Source: Spirosoma aureum
GTDB taxonomy: Bacteria; Bacteroidota; Bacteroidia; Cytophagales; Spirosomataceae
DNA length: 64,000 nucleotides
Direction of reading: 5' to 3'
NCBI RefSeq assembly: GCF_011604685.1
Contig: NZ_CP050063.1
Location: forward strand, 642,501 to 706,500
Shown: in pieces, positions 46,660-55,682 of the stretch
How the letters are laid out: every line of letters starts with the position of its first letter
Position numbering within the stretch: the stretch's first letter is position 1
The notes under the pieces: model-generated
What the model was told of the DNA's origin: nothing
The model's database searches: none
Seen by the model: only the letters and a program-made list of their open reading frames with translations
Position numbers and translations under genes: made by a program

Positions 46660-47688
46660 ATGATTCCGTCAACAATGAAAGCCGCAGTCCTCCATGCGTA
46701 TGGCCAGCCATTACAGATTGAACAGCTACCTGTGCCAGTTGTAGGCCCTGGTCAATTATTGGTTAAAGTAGCTGCCTGCGGTGTTTGTCATACCGATTTA
46801 CATGCAATCGATGGCGACTGGCCCGTTAAAGCAACCTTGCCATTAGTGCCGGGTCACGAAGGTGTAGGCACAGTCGTGGCGGTTGGGGCAGGCGTAACAA
46901 ACATCCGCGAAGGTGATCGGGTGGGCGTACCCTGGCTCTATTCTGCCTGTGGTCACTGCGAATATTGCTATACCGGCTGGGAAACGTTGTGCCATTCTCA
47001 ACAGAACACGGGTTATTCAGTGCAGGGAAGTTATGCCGACTATGTTCTGGCCGATGCTAATTATGTTGGGAAGATCCCGGATTCGCTGTCGTTTCTCGAT
47101 GCTGCGCCCATTTTGTGTGCTGGAGTAACCGTTTATAAAGGTCTCAAAGAAACGGAAGTTCGTCCCGGCGAATGGGTAGTTATTTCAGGTATCGGCGGAT
47201 TGGGTCATCTGGCCGTTCAGTATGCAAAAGCAATGGGAATGCATGTTGTAGCCGTCGACATTAGCGATGACAAACTGCAGTTAGCCAAAGCCGTAGGCGC
47301 CGATCTGGTTATCAATGCCGCAGAGGAAGACGCCGTGGCTATTGTCCATGATCAAATTGACGGAGCGCAGGGTGTGCTGGTGACCGCCGTTTCGCGATCT
47401 GCTTTCGCGCAGGGCGTAGCAATGTTACGCCGACATGGTACGCTGGCATTGGTTGGTTTACCCCCCGGGGACTTCGATTTGAACATATTCGACGTAACCC
47501 TGAATCGCAAAACGATTAGAGGGTCGATCGTTGGAACGCGTCAGGATTTGGTCGAGAGCATGGCATTGGCTGCTGAAGGTAAAGTGAAAGTACACTACCA
47601 TACTGAGCGACTGGAAGCCATTAATAAGGTGCTAAATGACTTGAAGGCTGGTCGGGTAGATGGGCGGATTGTGCTTGATATGCAATGA
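46660..47688 (+). CDS. adhP: zinc-dependent alcohol dehydrogenase, AdhP-type
   Basis: 342 residues from the ATG at 46660; a second Met lies five codons on. Catalytic Zn ligands are in CGVCHTDLHAIDGDWP and the GHE of PLVPGHEGVG; the structural Zn cysteines are in YSACGHCEYCYTGWETLC. NAD is bound by ISGIGGLGHLAVQYAKAMG. It reduces acetaldehyde or oxidises ethanol, fitting a fermentative or low-oxygen role. The 257-nt gap before it holds two hairpins but no clear promoter. Confidence 0.92.
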   Translation: MIPSTMKAAVLHAYGQPLQIEQLPVPVVGPGQLLVKVAACGVCHTDLHAIDGDWPVKATLPLVPGHEGVGTVVAVGAGVTNIREGDRVGVPWLYSACGHCEYCYTGWETLCHSQQNTGYSVQGSYADYVLADANYVGKIPDSLSFLDAAPILCAGVTVYKGLKETEVRPGEWVVISGIGGLGHLAVQYAKAMGMHVVAVDISDDKLQLAKAVGADLVINAAEEDAVAIVHDQIDGAQGVLVTAVSRSAFAQGVAMLRRHGTLALVGLPPGDFDLNIFDVTLNRKTIRGSIVGTRQDLVESMALAAEGKVKVHYHTERLEAINKVLNDLKAGRVDGRIVLDMQ

Positions 47689-47778
47689 TGACTATCAGGT
47701 CGATGCCTAAGCCCGCTCATAAAATACAGCAATTGGGTAAACTAGCTTTGAACGGTCAAGCATTTCCAGATAGTCGCT

Positions 47779-48192
47779 ATGAAAACAGCTTTTTTTCTTA
47801 CAGATTGCTCGGTCGACTCAGCCCTTGTCCTGCGTCGTTGGCTGGAGTCTAATCCAGATAACGCACTCCACCTGACGGTCGTGCATCCGTATGACATCGA
47901 GGAATGTGCTGTGCTCAATAAGGAGACGTTTCGGGCGGCTAAACAGCAGGCCGAATCCCGACTCGAACGTTGGCTGGATATGCTGCCACAACTGAGCAAG
48001 CTAAAAGCAGAAACGCTTTTTTCATCTCCTCAGTTGGCGATCAAAATGCACTTGCTGTTACGGTCGTATGATTACCTGCTCATGAACGAGCAAACATTCA
48101 CCTGGTCGGCCGATACTGAAACCTTCCTGAGGCAGACAACGACAAAATTATGTCGGCTGACGGCGTACGACGGTTTTAACCAAATGGCCTAA
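47779..48192 (+). CDS. UspA-like small protein
   Basis: 137 residues that resemble one half of a UspA fold: KTAFFLTDCSVDSALVLRRWL, then HLTVVHPYDIEECA and a region with LRSYDYLLMN. The nucleotide-binding G-x2-G-x9-GS motif is absent. It is similar in style to the UspA protein at 29280 but shorter and more diverged. Function unknown; the context is fermentative/micro-oxic. Confidence 0.65.
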   Translation: MKTAFFLTDCSVDSALVLRRWLESNPDNALHLTVVHPYDIEECAVLNKETFRAAKQQAESRLERWLDMLPQLSKLKAETLFSSPQLAIKMHLLLRSYDYLLMNEQTFTWSADTETFLRQTTTKLCRLTAYDGFNQMA

Positions 48193-48195
48193 GCT

Positions 48196-48261
48196 ATGAA
48201 AATAGCCTTTTTTAGCTGCCATTCCTACCGAATTATCTGGAAGGATTATTGGCGCAACTAA
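48196..48261 (+). pseudogene. possible remnant of a D-lactate dehydrogenase start
   Basis: A 21-codon frame 3 nt after the preceding stop reads MKIAFFSCHSYRIIWKDYW. That closely resembles the N-terminus of 2-hydroxyacid/D-lactate dehydrogenases (MKIAFFST-x-x-Y-D-R). It ends at once and no further enzyme sequence follows. A deletion remnant is likely, but a short chance match cannot be excluded. Confidence 0.3.
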
Positions 48262-48352
48262 ACGTGACCACACGGGATTGAGCCAGCCGATCCGCAAAAT
48301 CAAGGGCTATGGTAGATAGCGTACTTTATGCGATTACCTATTGAGGTAATTG

Positions 48353-48385
48353 ACAAAAAAAGCCCGAACCTGTACGGTTCGGGCC
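48353..48385 (-). terminator. terminator of the FG-GAP gene
   Basis: On the - strand, gcccgaaccg-tac-aggttcgggc is followed by ttttttt, a strong intrinsic terminator 25 nt after the stop at 48410. Confidence 0.92.
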
Positions 48386-48409
48386 TGGGGAGTTAATACA
48401 ATTAAATAA

Positions 48410-51256
48410 CTAGGGTTTGACCAACTTGACCTGCTGATGTTCCTTCTCGGTATGGACCTGTAACATCAGTAAACCCCTGCCGTAGCCTAATGGTATGCTC
48501 ACGCGATCTGAAGAGCCAGCCTCCTGAATACTCTGATGGTGCAGCTGTTTTCCTTGCAGGTCCAGCAGTTCCACTTGTACTGCCTGGCCTGATACACCAC
48601 TGATCTCAACGTCAATCGATTTGCCAGAAACAGGATTTCCCAATACGCGTACCTGTAGCTTTTTGCCAGATTCCGTCGCACCAATTCGGGATGATATGGA
48701 GCAGACATCCAGCCAGTTATACGCATACGTTGCCGATGTGTTACCTTGTTTAGCACTTAGCGTAATGGTCGGATTATCAGTGTATAAATCCAGTGTATAC
48801 GGCCCAGGATTAGTCGTCGGCGCTTTTTCGCTAACGATCGAAAAACTAATTGGCTCTCCGGAGACTCCAGCATACTGTGGATTAAAAGTAACTCGACGCG
48901 AAGATGAGCTTAGGTATTCGCAGTTTATAGTTGAGACGCCCGTGATGGTGAACCCAGACGTTTCAGACCCAGACGTCACTGTTAACTGGAAACTGGCATT
49001 GGCTGAGAGCCCACCCGGATCAGTAGCTGTAATGGATACAGGCGAAGTACCTGAACTGGTAGGCGTACCACTTATGACACTGCCAGACAGATTTAAGCCA
49101 CCAGGCAGACCCTGTGCCGCAAACGTGAGCGACTGCAGATCGGGGTCTGAGAAGTAGTTTTTGAGATCCAGCTGATAAGGCTGTCCCACCAAAATCGTCT
49201 GATCAGCAATGCCCGAAGTGGTCGGAGGGTTGTTTGGCGTACTACCCGATTGGCAGGCAGCCCACCATTCATAGCGGAAGTTGGTTTCATTATTAAATTG
49301 CTGCGAAGCGACCAGCGTAATTGCTGGATTATCCGTATACAAACGGATCGTATAAGGTGGAGGATCGTTCGTTACCAGCTTTTCGTTAACGACAGAGAAC
49401 GAAATGGGTTTTGAATTCTGACCGGTGTACTGTGGTGCGAAAGTAACGTAATACCCACCTTTAACTGCGTCGAACAGTTCGCAGTTAAGCGTGTTGACCG
49501 TAGTAATAGCAAAGGTTCCACCCTGAATGCTCAAGGCCACTGCATTGGAAGCCGCACTCGTGCAGCCATTCTGAGTACAGGTGGCTGTTAACGTATAGCT
49601 GCCCGGCTGGCTAAACGTATATACTGAACCATTCGCCGTTCCTGTGCCACCTTGTGGCTGCCAGTTGATGGTTCCTCCAGAACAGCCCGAAGCCGTAACA
49701 GAAATAGGCTCGTTGGTTGTCGATAGCGTACTGGCCGCCAGGGTGGGAGGGGACAGTGAGCAGGAAACGCTGAGCGAGAAGGCATTTGACGTTACACTGT
49801 TGCAGGGGCTGGTTGCCACCAATACATACGACCCCGCATCGCCTGGGGTGACACTGTTCAGCGTAAGCGTCGATGTGTTTTGATTGGCTGCTGGTTGTCC
49901 GTTGCGGTACCACTGGAAATTGGTAATGGGCCCGCTCACTAAAACTGGTACGACAACATTTGTCCCTACTGCCACATTGGAAGTACTCGCTGGCTGCTGG
50001 GTGATGGCTGCAGTCTGAACAACCAAGTTGAAGGCATCGCTGAATAAATTGCCATCTCCACTGATTATCTGGGCGTAATATACCCCGGCATCTGAAGCCT
50101 GAACATTATATAACTGTAGGGTTGCTGAGTTCTGACCATAAACCGGTACATCCGTAGTCTGTGCATGCCGATACCATTGATAATAGACGGTCCCATCGCC
50201 ATCGGCCTGTACCGTCGTGCTGACCGAGCTACCAACACAGGTGACTACATTGGCAGGAGTAGGCTGCTGAACAATATGAAGCACATTTTTAATATACGCT
50301 GCAGAGCCTGAATATTGGCCTGCTACGGCGTCTAAATCGCCGTCTTTATCCAGATCGCCTAGCTCTAATTGAGAACCAAATCCTAAATTGATACCATCAA
50401 ACGGATTGGCTTCACCGACTATCTGAATAAAACGAGGGGCTGAAGGTGTGCCAATGTTGCGGTAATACAAAATAGGAACTCCTGATAGAGCCACATCCAG
50501 ATCACCATCGCCGTCCATATCACCCACAACTGGATTGGAATAATTACCACTACGGACAATGCCATAAAAGGGGCTGTCACAGCCGGTAATCTCCTGAAAG
50601 TTGGCAGCTCCTGGGGAGCCAACATTGCGCAGATAATGGATCGCCACGCCTGTAATGACTAGCATATCGAGATCGCCATCGGCATCAAAATCAGCTAAAC
50701 TTACATAAGCATAGCCTTCGTTGGGATAACTGACATCGTTAAACAACGCGGCTACACGGGCGCCAGTATTCCCTCTAGCAGCAGTAATCGTACGGGAAGA
50801 CGATTGAGCGAAGATCGGATTGGTCTTTGTACCGTTATTAATATAAGGGGTAATGATACCGTCCAGGCCACCCGTTACAGCATCCAGATCACCATCGCCA
50901 TCCAGATCACCAAAGGAAAATTTGAGGTTTTGGATAGAGCCTCCACTAGGTGGAGGAATTGGACTGGTAGCGGCAACAAAGACAGTTTGCTCACTTTGGG
51001 GAGGGGCCCCTGTATTCGTGTAATATTGAATCGTTCCATCAAAATTCGTTATAACCAGATCGAGATCGCCATCGCCATCTAAATCGACTAATGAGGGAGA
51101 GGCACCAGGCCCACTAGTATTAACAGGAGCAAATGGATCACCTGACAATTGTCTGACGAATCCCTGGCCCTGGACTGTTGAAGCCAGCATAGACCAATAG
51201 AGGAGGAAAAGGCTGCCTAGACAGATAAACCTGATTCTGGGTAAAAAAAAGTTCAT
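48410..51256 (-). CDS. secreted FG-GAP/Ig-like protein with T9SS-type tail
   Basis: 948 residues with signal peptide (about 1-30). Residues 40-320 hold four or five FG-GAP/VCBS blades with Ca-binding DLDGDGDLD motifs. Ig-like domains follow (about 330-570). A roughly 85-residue module occurs twice, at about 580-668 and 768-852, sharing the patterns P-x-S-F-S-V/I-V-x-E-K and L-Y-T-D-N-P-x-I-T-L. A putative-Ig/cadherin-like domain lies between (GLPGGLNLSGSVISGTPT). The last 80 residues (QVRVLGNPVSG... to KLVKP) look like a type IX secretion sorting domain. It is probably a surface adhesin or binding protein. Confidence 0.85.
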   Translation of the reverse strand: MNFFLPRIRFICLGSLFLLYWSMLASTVQGQGFVRQLSGDPFAPVNTSGPGASPSLVDLDGDGDLDLVITNFDGTIQYYTNTGAPPQSEQTVFVAATSPIPPPSGGSIQNLKFSFGDLDGDGDLDAVTGGLDGIITPYINNGTKTNPIFAQSSSRTITAARGNTGARVAALFNDVSYPNEGYAYVSLADFDADGDLDMLVITGVAIHYLRNVGSPGAANFQEITGCDSPFYGIVRSGNYSNPVVGDMDGDGDLDVALSGVPILYYRNIGTPSAPRFIQIVGEANPFDGINLGFGSQLELGDLDKDGDLDAVAGQYSGSAAYIKNVLHIVQQPTPANVVTCVGSSVSTTVQADGDGTVYYQWYRHAQTTDVPVYGQNSATLQLYNVQASDAGVYYAQIISGDGNLFSDAFNLVVQTAAITQQPASTSNVAVGTNVVVPVLVSGPITNFQWYRNGQPAANQNTSTLTLNSVTPGDAGSYVLVATSPCNSVTSNAFSLSVSCSLSPPTLAASTLSTTNEPISVTASGCSGGTINWQPQGGTGTANGSVYTFSQPGSYTLTATCTQNGCTSAASNAVALSIQGGTFAITTVNTLNCELFDAVKGGYYVTFAPQYTGQNSKPISFSVVNEKLVTNDPPPYTIRLYTDNPAITLVASQQFNNETNFRYEWWAACQSGSTPNNPPTTSGIADQTILVGQPYQLDLKNYFSDPDLQSLTFAAQGLPGGLNLSGSVISGTPTSSGTSPVSITATDPGGLSANASFQLTVTSGSETSGFTITGVSTINCEYLSSSSRRVTFNPQYAGVSGEPISFSIVSEKAPTTNPGPYTLDLYTDNPTITLSAKQGNTSATYAYNWLDVCSISSRIGATESGKKLQVRVLGNPVSGKSIDVEISGVSGQAVQVELLDLQGKQLHHQSIQEAGSSDRVSIPLGYGRGLLMLQVHTEKEHQQVKLVKP

Positions 51257-51719
51257 AAAGAGAGCGTTTTGGTTATATATAAAAGGGGGGAAATACGAGT
51301 TTTTACTTTTTGCTGGAAGGAGAGATTAAGAGGCTCCGGTGTTTTGCAATTGTACTAACCACTAGTTATTAAATTAGCAATATGCTACAGATAGAACGAT
51401 TTTTGGTTTATTTATGCCTGAAGGTATCTTAGTTGTAACTAATAGAGAGCGACTGGCTAGTCTGCTCTCATTGACAATAGCTATGATGCTTAAATCATGT
51501 ATTGTCTCTAACAATACATCTGTTCTTAGATAGTCAATTGCTGTTTTTTTTTAATACAACAATACCCATAAAACTGAATTTTACCTATTAACTTGCCTAT
51601 TAGTGAATCTTTTAAAAGTACCTACTTCGCTTATCTATTCCCAATGGTTATTGAAAAAATCACTAGGGATCTTATTAAACGATTCATTAGTGAATAGCCT
51701 CTATTAATCTCATAATTAC
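51257..51719. other. AT-rich divergent intergenic region
   Basis: 463 bp between divergent genes with no open frame of interest. A compound hairpin lies at 51472-51507 (gacaata / tattgtc with inner atgat / atcat). The rest is AT-rich and must hold both promoters, which I could not place with confidence. Confidence 0.5.
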
Positions 51720-54017
51720 ATGAAACCGTTTTTTACGCTATTCTTGGTTTTGGTTAGTCTTCAACTTGTCGGGGCACAAACCCCTAAACTAGACAGCTTG
51801 AATCGGCTCATCAGCCAGGCACCTACCGATACGGCACGAATAAACCTGATCAACAAAAAAATTGCTTTATTAACAGACGTCAACTTAGATTCGGCGATAA
51901 GCTTAAGCCAGAGGAATATTAACGATGCTAAACGGATTAACTATAAACTGGGTGAGGCAACGGCCCGATTACGCATAGCACACTGCTTTAATTTTAAAGG
52001 AAATTATTCGGCGGTTAAAGAAAATCTAAAGATAGCCGAAACCCTGTATGGTTCCTTAAAGGATTCGGCTTATCTACTTAAAGTGTATAATGCCTATGGT
52101 ACCATGTATGGCATGCAAAGCAAATACGACAGTGCCATCACATTTTTTGAGAAGGGTATTGCTATTGCTGAACGGAATGGCTACAAGGCGAATCTGGGAA
52201 ATACTTACTTGAACGTTGGCATCGCCTATGATATGCTGTCGAACCGGCCGCAGGCATTACGGTTTCAACAAAAGGCGCTGACCCTGGCCGAATCAGAAAA
52301 TAACCTCCGTGACCAGGCATTTTGTCTGGTTAATATGGCCAATCTATATAAGGGAATGGATGACTTGAAAGGTGCTGAGCAACGATACCATAAAGCCTTA
52401 CAACTAGCCAGACAGGAAGGCATTAAGAGCATAGAACTCTATTCCTACACGAATCTGGCCAGTATCTACACGGGCCAGCATGCCAACCAGAAAGCCTATG
52501 AGTTTGCAATGAAAGCGGCCATTTTGGGTAAAGAAATGGGCGATGATGGTATTCAGGCTTCCAGTTTATCGACGGGTGCTACCAATTTAGCGGAGCAAAA
52601 AAAGTTTACTGAGGCCGAAAAGCTGAACAAACAGGCTATGGCCATTGCCGATGCCTCCCAGCAACCGCTCAATATCCATCAGACTTATTCAACGATGGGG
52701 ACGATTCTGAAAATGCAGGGCAAGTATGCCGAGGCTATTCCTTATTATGAAAAAAGCTTTGCCGTTCTTAAAGATGCCGACATCTATGATACTCAGACGG
52801 GCGAAATTTATGCTGAATTGTCAACTTGCTACGAAAAAACGGGCAACTATAACAAGGCCTTAGCCACGTATAAGACAGCTGCTGCCATTACTGATTCGGT
52901 TCGGGGCAAAGAAAATATCCGGAAAGCCACTGAGCTGACGATGAATTATGAGTTCGCTAAGAAACAGCAGGCTGTTGAGGCCGAACAACAAAAACAGAAT
53001 GCCATCGCTAAAGCCCGTCAATTGGCCCTACTGGCTGGCCTGGCACTGACGCTTCTACTAGCGGGGGTTTCTTTCTATGCCTACCGCACCAAGAAAAAAG
53101 CCAACACGCTGTTGGAATCTCAGAAACTTCAGCTTCAGAACCAGAAGAACCAGCTTGAAGAGCAGAAGGAACAACTGCAAAAAACCCTGACTGAACTTCG
53201 CAAAACACAACGTCAACTGGTGCAGGCCGAGAAGATGGCAACGATGGGTAAATTGACCAAAGGTATTGTCGACCGTATTCTTAACCCGCTTAATTATATC
53301 AACAACTTCGCACTGGCTGCCAAAGAGCTTCTCAATGAACTGGTAACGGTGACCCAACAGTATCAAACCAGCTACTCCCAGACGGATCGGGAGGATCTGG
53401 AAGATTCGGGGGCTATGTTGAGTCAGAATCTGGACAAGATCAATGAGCACGGCAGCAGTACTGCCCGGATTTTGCAGGATATGCAGAAACTGCTCAAAGA
53501 GCGATCATCAGATATGGCTGTTGTTGAAATTAACTCGTTTCTGGAACACAAGATTAATGATTCTCTAACAATAGCCCTGAAAAGTAACGCTAGTTCACTA
53601 CCCATAGCCCTAAACTTTTCACTGGCTCCTCAGCCGCTGGAAGTAAATCTGCTACCCCATGAGTTTACGCAGGTACTGGTCAGCCTGATCGACAATTCCT
53701 GTTATTCGCTGATGGAAAAGAGCCGTCGGGTAGGTGGGTTTGCCGCTAAAATCGATGTACAGACGCAACAGATCGATGATCATGTACAAATTCAGGTGCG
53801 AGACAATGGCAGGGGTATTCCAGCTAAGGAATTGAGCCAGCTTTTCAGTCCCTTTTTTACAACAAAACCAACGGCAAAAGGAACCGGACTTGGTTTGTTC
53901 ATGAGTAAAGATGTGGTAGAGCACTTGCAGGGGCAGATGACAATTGATTCTGTGGAAGGGGAATTTACAGTTGTTACAATCCTGTTGCCTCTCACCACCG
54001 CCGATAGCCTGGTATAA
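51720..54017 (+). CDS. TPR sensor kinase-like protein lacking the phospho-accepting His
   Basis: 765 residues. Signal peptide (1-19), some nine TPR repeats (about 25-410) expected in the periplasm, one membrane helix (about 438-458), a coiled coil (about 462-505), a dimerisation region and a HATPase domain. The dimerisation region reads MGKLTKGIVDRILNPLNYINN; in related kinases this is GIAHEIQNPLN, so D518 replaces the His. The ATP site looks complete (LIDNSCYSLME, DNGRGIPAKE, GTGLGLFMSKD). No partner regulator is adjacent. It may be a signalling pseudokinase or use another residue. Confidence 0.9.
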   Translation: MKPFFTLFLVLVSLQLVGAQTPKLDSLNRLISQAPTDTARINLINKKIALLTDVNLDSAISLSQRNINDAKRINYKLGEATARLRIAHCFNFKGNYSAVKENLKIAETLYGSLKDSAYLLKVYNAYGTMYGMQSKYDSAITFFEKGIAIAERNGYKANLGNTYLNVGIAYDMLSNRPQALRFQQKALTLAESENNLRDQAFCLVNMANLYKGMDDLKGAEQRYHKALQLARQEGIKSIELYSYTNLASIYTGQHANQKAYEFAMKAAILGKEMGDDGIQASSLSTGATNLAEQKKFTEAEKLNKQAMAIADASQQPLNIHQTYSTMGTILKMQGKYAEAIPYYEKSFAVLKDADIYDTQTGEIYAELSTCYEKTGNYNKALATYKTAAAITDSVRGKENIRKATELTMNYEFAKKQQAVEAEQQKQNAIAKARQLALLAGLALTLLLAGVSFYAYRTKKKANTLLESQKLQLQNQKNQLEEQKEQLQKTLTELRKTQRQLVQAEKMATMGKLTKGIVDRILNPLNYINNFALAAKELLNELVTVTQQYQTSYSQTDREDLEDSGAMLSQNLDKINEHGSSTARILQDMQKLLKERSSDMAVVEINSFLEHKINDSLTIALKSNASSLPIALNFSLAPQPLEVNLLPHEFTQVLVSLIDNSCYSLMEKSRRVGGFAAKIDVQTQQIDDHVQIQVRDNGRGIPAKELSQLFSPFFTTKPTAKGTGLGLFMSKDVVEHLQGQMTIDSVEGEFTVVTILLPLTTADSLV

Positions 54018-54033
54018 GCAGACGCACACAACG

Positions 54034-54084
54034 AAAAGGGGTACTAACAGCTATAAAAGCAATTCGTTAGTACCCTTTTGTTTC
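54034..54084 (+). terminator. terminator after the TPR kinase gene
   Basis: A long stem (aaaaggggtactaac with gttagtaccctttt, one bulge, loop 17 nt) followed by gttt lies 16 nt after the stop. On the - strand it could also serve the convergent TolB-like gene. Confidence 0.8.
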
Positions 54085-54133
54085 AGGTTATTCCAGCCGA
54101 CAAAGCGCTTCCAAATCTGCGATCTGGGTTTAT

Positions 54134-55618
54134 CTATTGTCGCCAACAGGCCATTTGAGCCTGGTTAACAGCCAGATTGCGGCTTATTCCGCTAAGATCC
54201 ATCACATAAGCCCCCCGCTGGTTTTCATTGGCGTTATCGACATTTGTAAAAATAATCTTAGCCCCATTCAGCGAAAATCGTGGGTCGATATCGTTTGTCC
54301 CGGCTGGCTTTCCACTGCCCGACAGATCGGTAATAACTCCCGTTTGTAGCGTAAGTAATTGAATATGGGCATTTAACTGGCGACCTTGTTCGTTCTGGAA
54401 CTGACTAATATCATAGCTGTATAACAACTGTTTGCCATCAATTGAAAAAACAGGATTGCTGATTCGACCTTTCGGGGCAATCAGCAGCGTAACCGAATCG
54501 ACCTTCGAACTTATCAGGACCAGATTATTGTCATAGAGGTCACTGCTCGATGATCGGGCTACAATCAGATTGCCCTGCTCGGCCCAATCACAGCCTGAAA
54601 AAAATTGACCCGATGCTAACTTCGAAACGATGCGAAGGCCGGTACCATTCGTTTGTATCGCATACAGTTTGTTATTGCTCGGATAGAGTAATTGAGTGCC
54701 ATCCGGCGACCAGCAAAATGACAGATCCGTAGGTATAATGCCCGCCAATGGAATACTGGTAATCTGGCGTAAATTACTTCCGTCTCTGTTCATGATAAAC
54801 AGGTGCAGATCCGTTTTCATGTTCGAGATGAAGGCTATCTCTCGCTTGTTAGGGCTGGCGACTGGTCGCCAGTTACTGCCTTGCGTGGTCAATTGAATCT
54901 CTTCTCCTGTTCCCGTAGAGGTGAACAGCTGTAACCGACCATTTACTGGCTTCACGTAAACATACGGGAACTCTGGAAAAGGCCTGGTTCGAAACGTAGA
55001 AATATCACCTTTCACAGCGTTAAAACCGTCTTTTACCGTCACCTGCCAGTAATAAACTGCGTTATAAGCCAGGTTTTTTACCTGAAGCGAATCCGCTTTC
55101 TGATCCAGCGATTGCACCACAGGCTCGGCCACGCCATCCTGAAATACCGTAACATCATACGTGAGCGAATCCTTATCGGGATCCGTGGCCTTCCAGCGTA
55201 ATGTTAACGATGTTTTAAGGGTATCGGAGCCCGACTTTGGAGCAATGACAGTAGGTGTTGTCGAGGGTTTGTTCTGGCTCTTGTCGTCGCGTAGCAACAG
55301 GGTTACGGCGGTCAGCTGCTGGTCGCCAACCTCAATAGCCGCAAATTCGTTAAGAAATCCCGTTAACATGGCCTGCAAAGTGTACTTGCCTGTCAGTACG
55401 CTATCGAATCGGAAATAGCCTAACGAATCAGTATCCAGGCTACGGCTGGTTGGGCTAAGTCTGACTAATACGTGAGCGGCTGGTTTTCGGGTACTGCTGA
55501 ACAAAACCTGCCCACGAATGGAACTATAGGTACTTGGATCAATGAACAAATCCTCATTACAGCCACAGGTTGTTAACAGAACAACCCCTACCAGTATACG
55601 CAAAACTAGGTTATTCAT
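54134..55618 (-). CDS. lipoprotein with carboxypeptidase-regulatory, FnIII and TolB-like propeller domains
   Basis: 494 residues from MNNLVLRILVGVVLL (ATG at 55618). The signal ends in a lipobox near TTCGC. Residues about 35-110 form a carboxypeptidase-regulatory-like beta sandwich (SIRGQVLFSSTRKPAAHVLVRLSP), about 125-225 an FnIII-like domain, and about 230-494 a PD40/TolB-like propeller (PNKREIAFISN, SPDGTQLLYPS). It is probably anchored to a membrane and mediates protein interaction. It lies 64 nt after csgG in the same direction, so it may be a curli-associated factor, but it has no counterpart in enteric csg operons. Confidence 0.82.
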   Translation of the reverse strand: MNNLVLRILVGVVLLTTCGCNEDLFIDPSTYSSIRGQVLFSSTRKPAAHVLVRLSPTSRSLDTDSLGYFRFDSVLTGKYTLQAMLTGFLNEFAAIEVGDQQLTAVTLLLRDDKSQNKPSTTPTVIAPKSGSDTLKTSLTLRWKATDPDKDSLTYDVTVFQDGVAEPVVQSLDQKADSLQVKNLAYNAVYYWQVTVKDGFNAVKGDISTFRTRPFPEFPYVYVKPVNGRLQLFTSTGTGEEIQLTTQGSNWRPVASPNKREIAFISNMKTDLHLFIMNRDGSNLRQITSIPLAGIIPTDLSFCWSPDGTQLLYPSNNKLYAIQTNGTGLRIVSKLASGQFFSGCDWAEQGNLIVARSSSSDLYDNNLVLISSKVDSVTLLIAPKGRISNPVFSIDGKQLLYSYDISQFQNEQGRQLNAHIQLLTLQTGVITDLSGSGKPAGTNDIDPRFSLNGAKIIFTNVDNANENQRGAYVMDLSGISRNLAVNQAQMACWRQ

Positions 55619-55682
55619 AAATAGATAAGATTGAAGGATGGTGTGGTTATGGAACCAATACATGAGGATAGGCTGGTCGTTT

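Noticed and set aside
48621..49157. A 178-codon + strand frame opposite the FG-GAP protein
   Set aside because: Shadow of the repeat-rich secreted protein, no start context or known domain.
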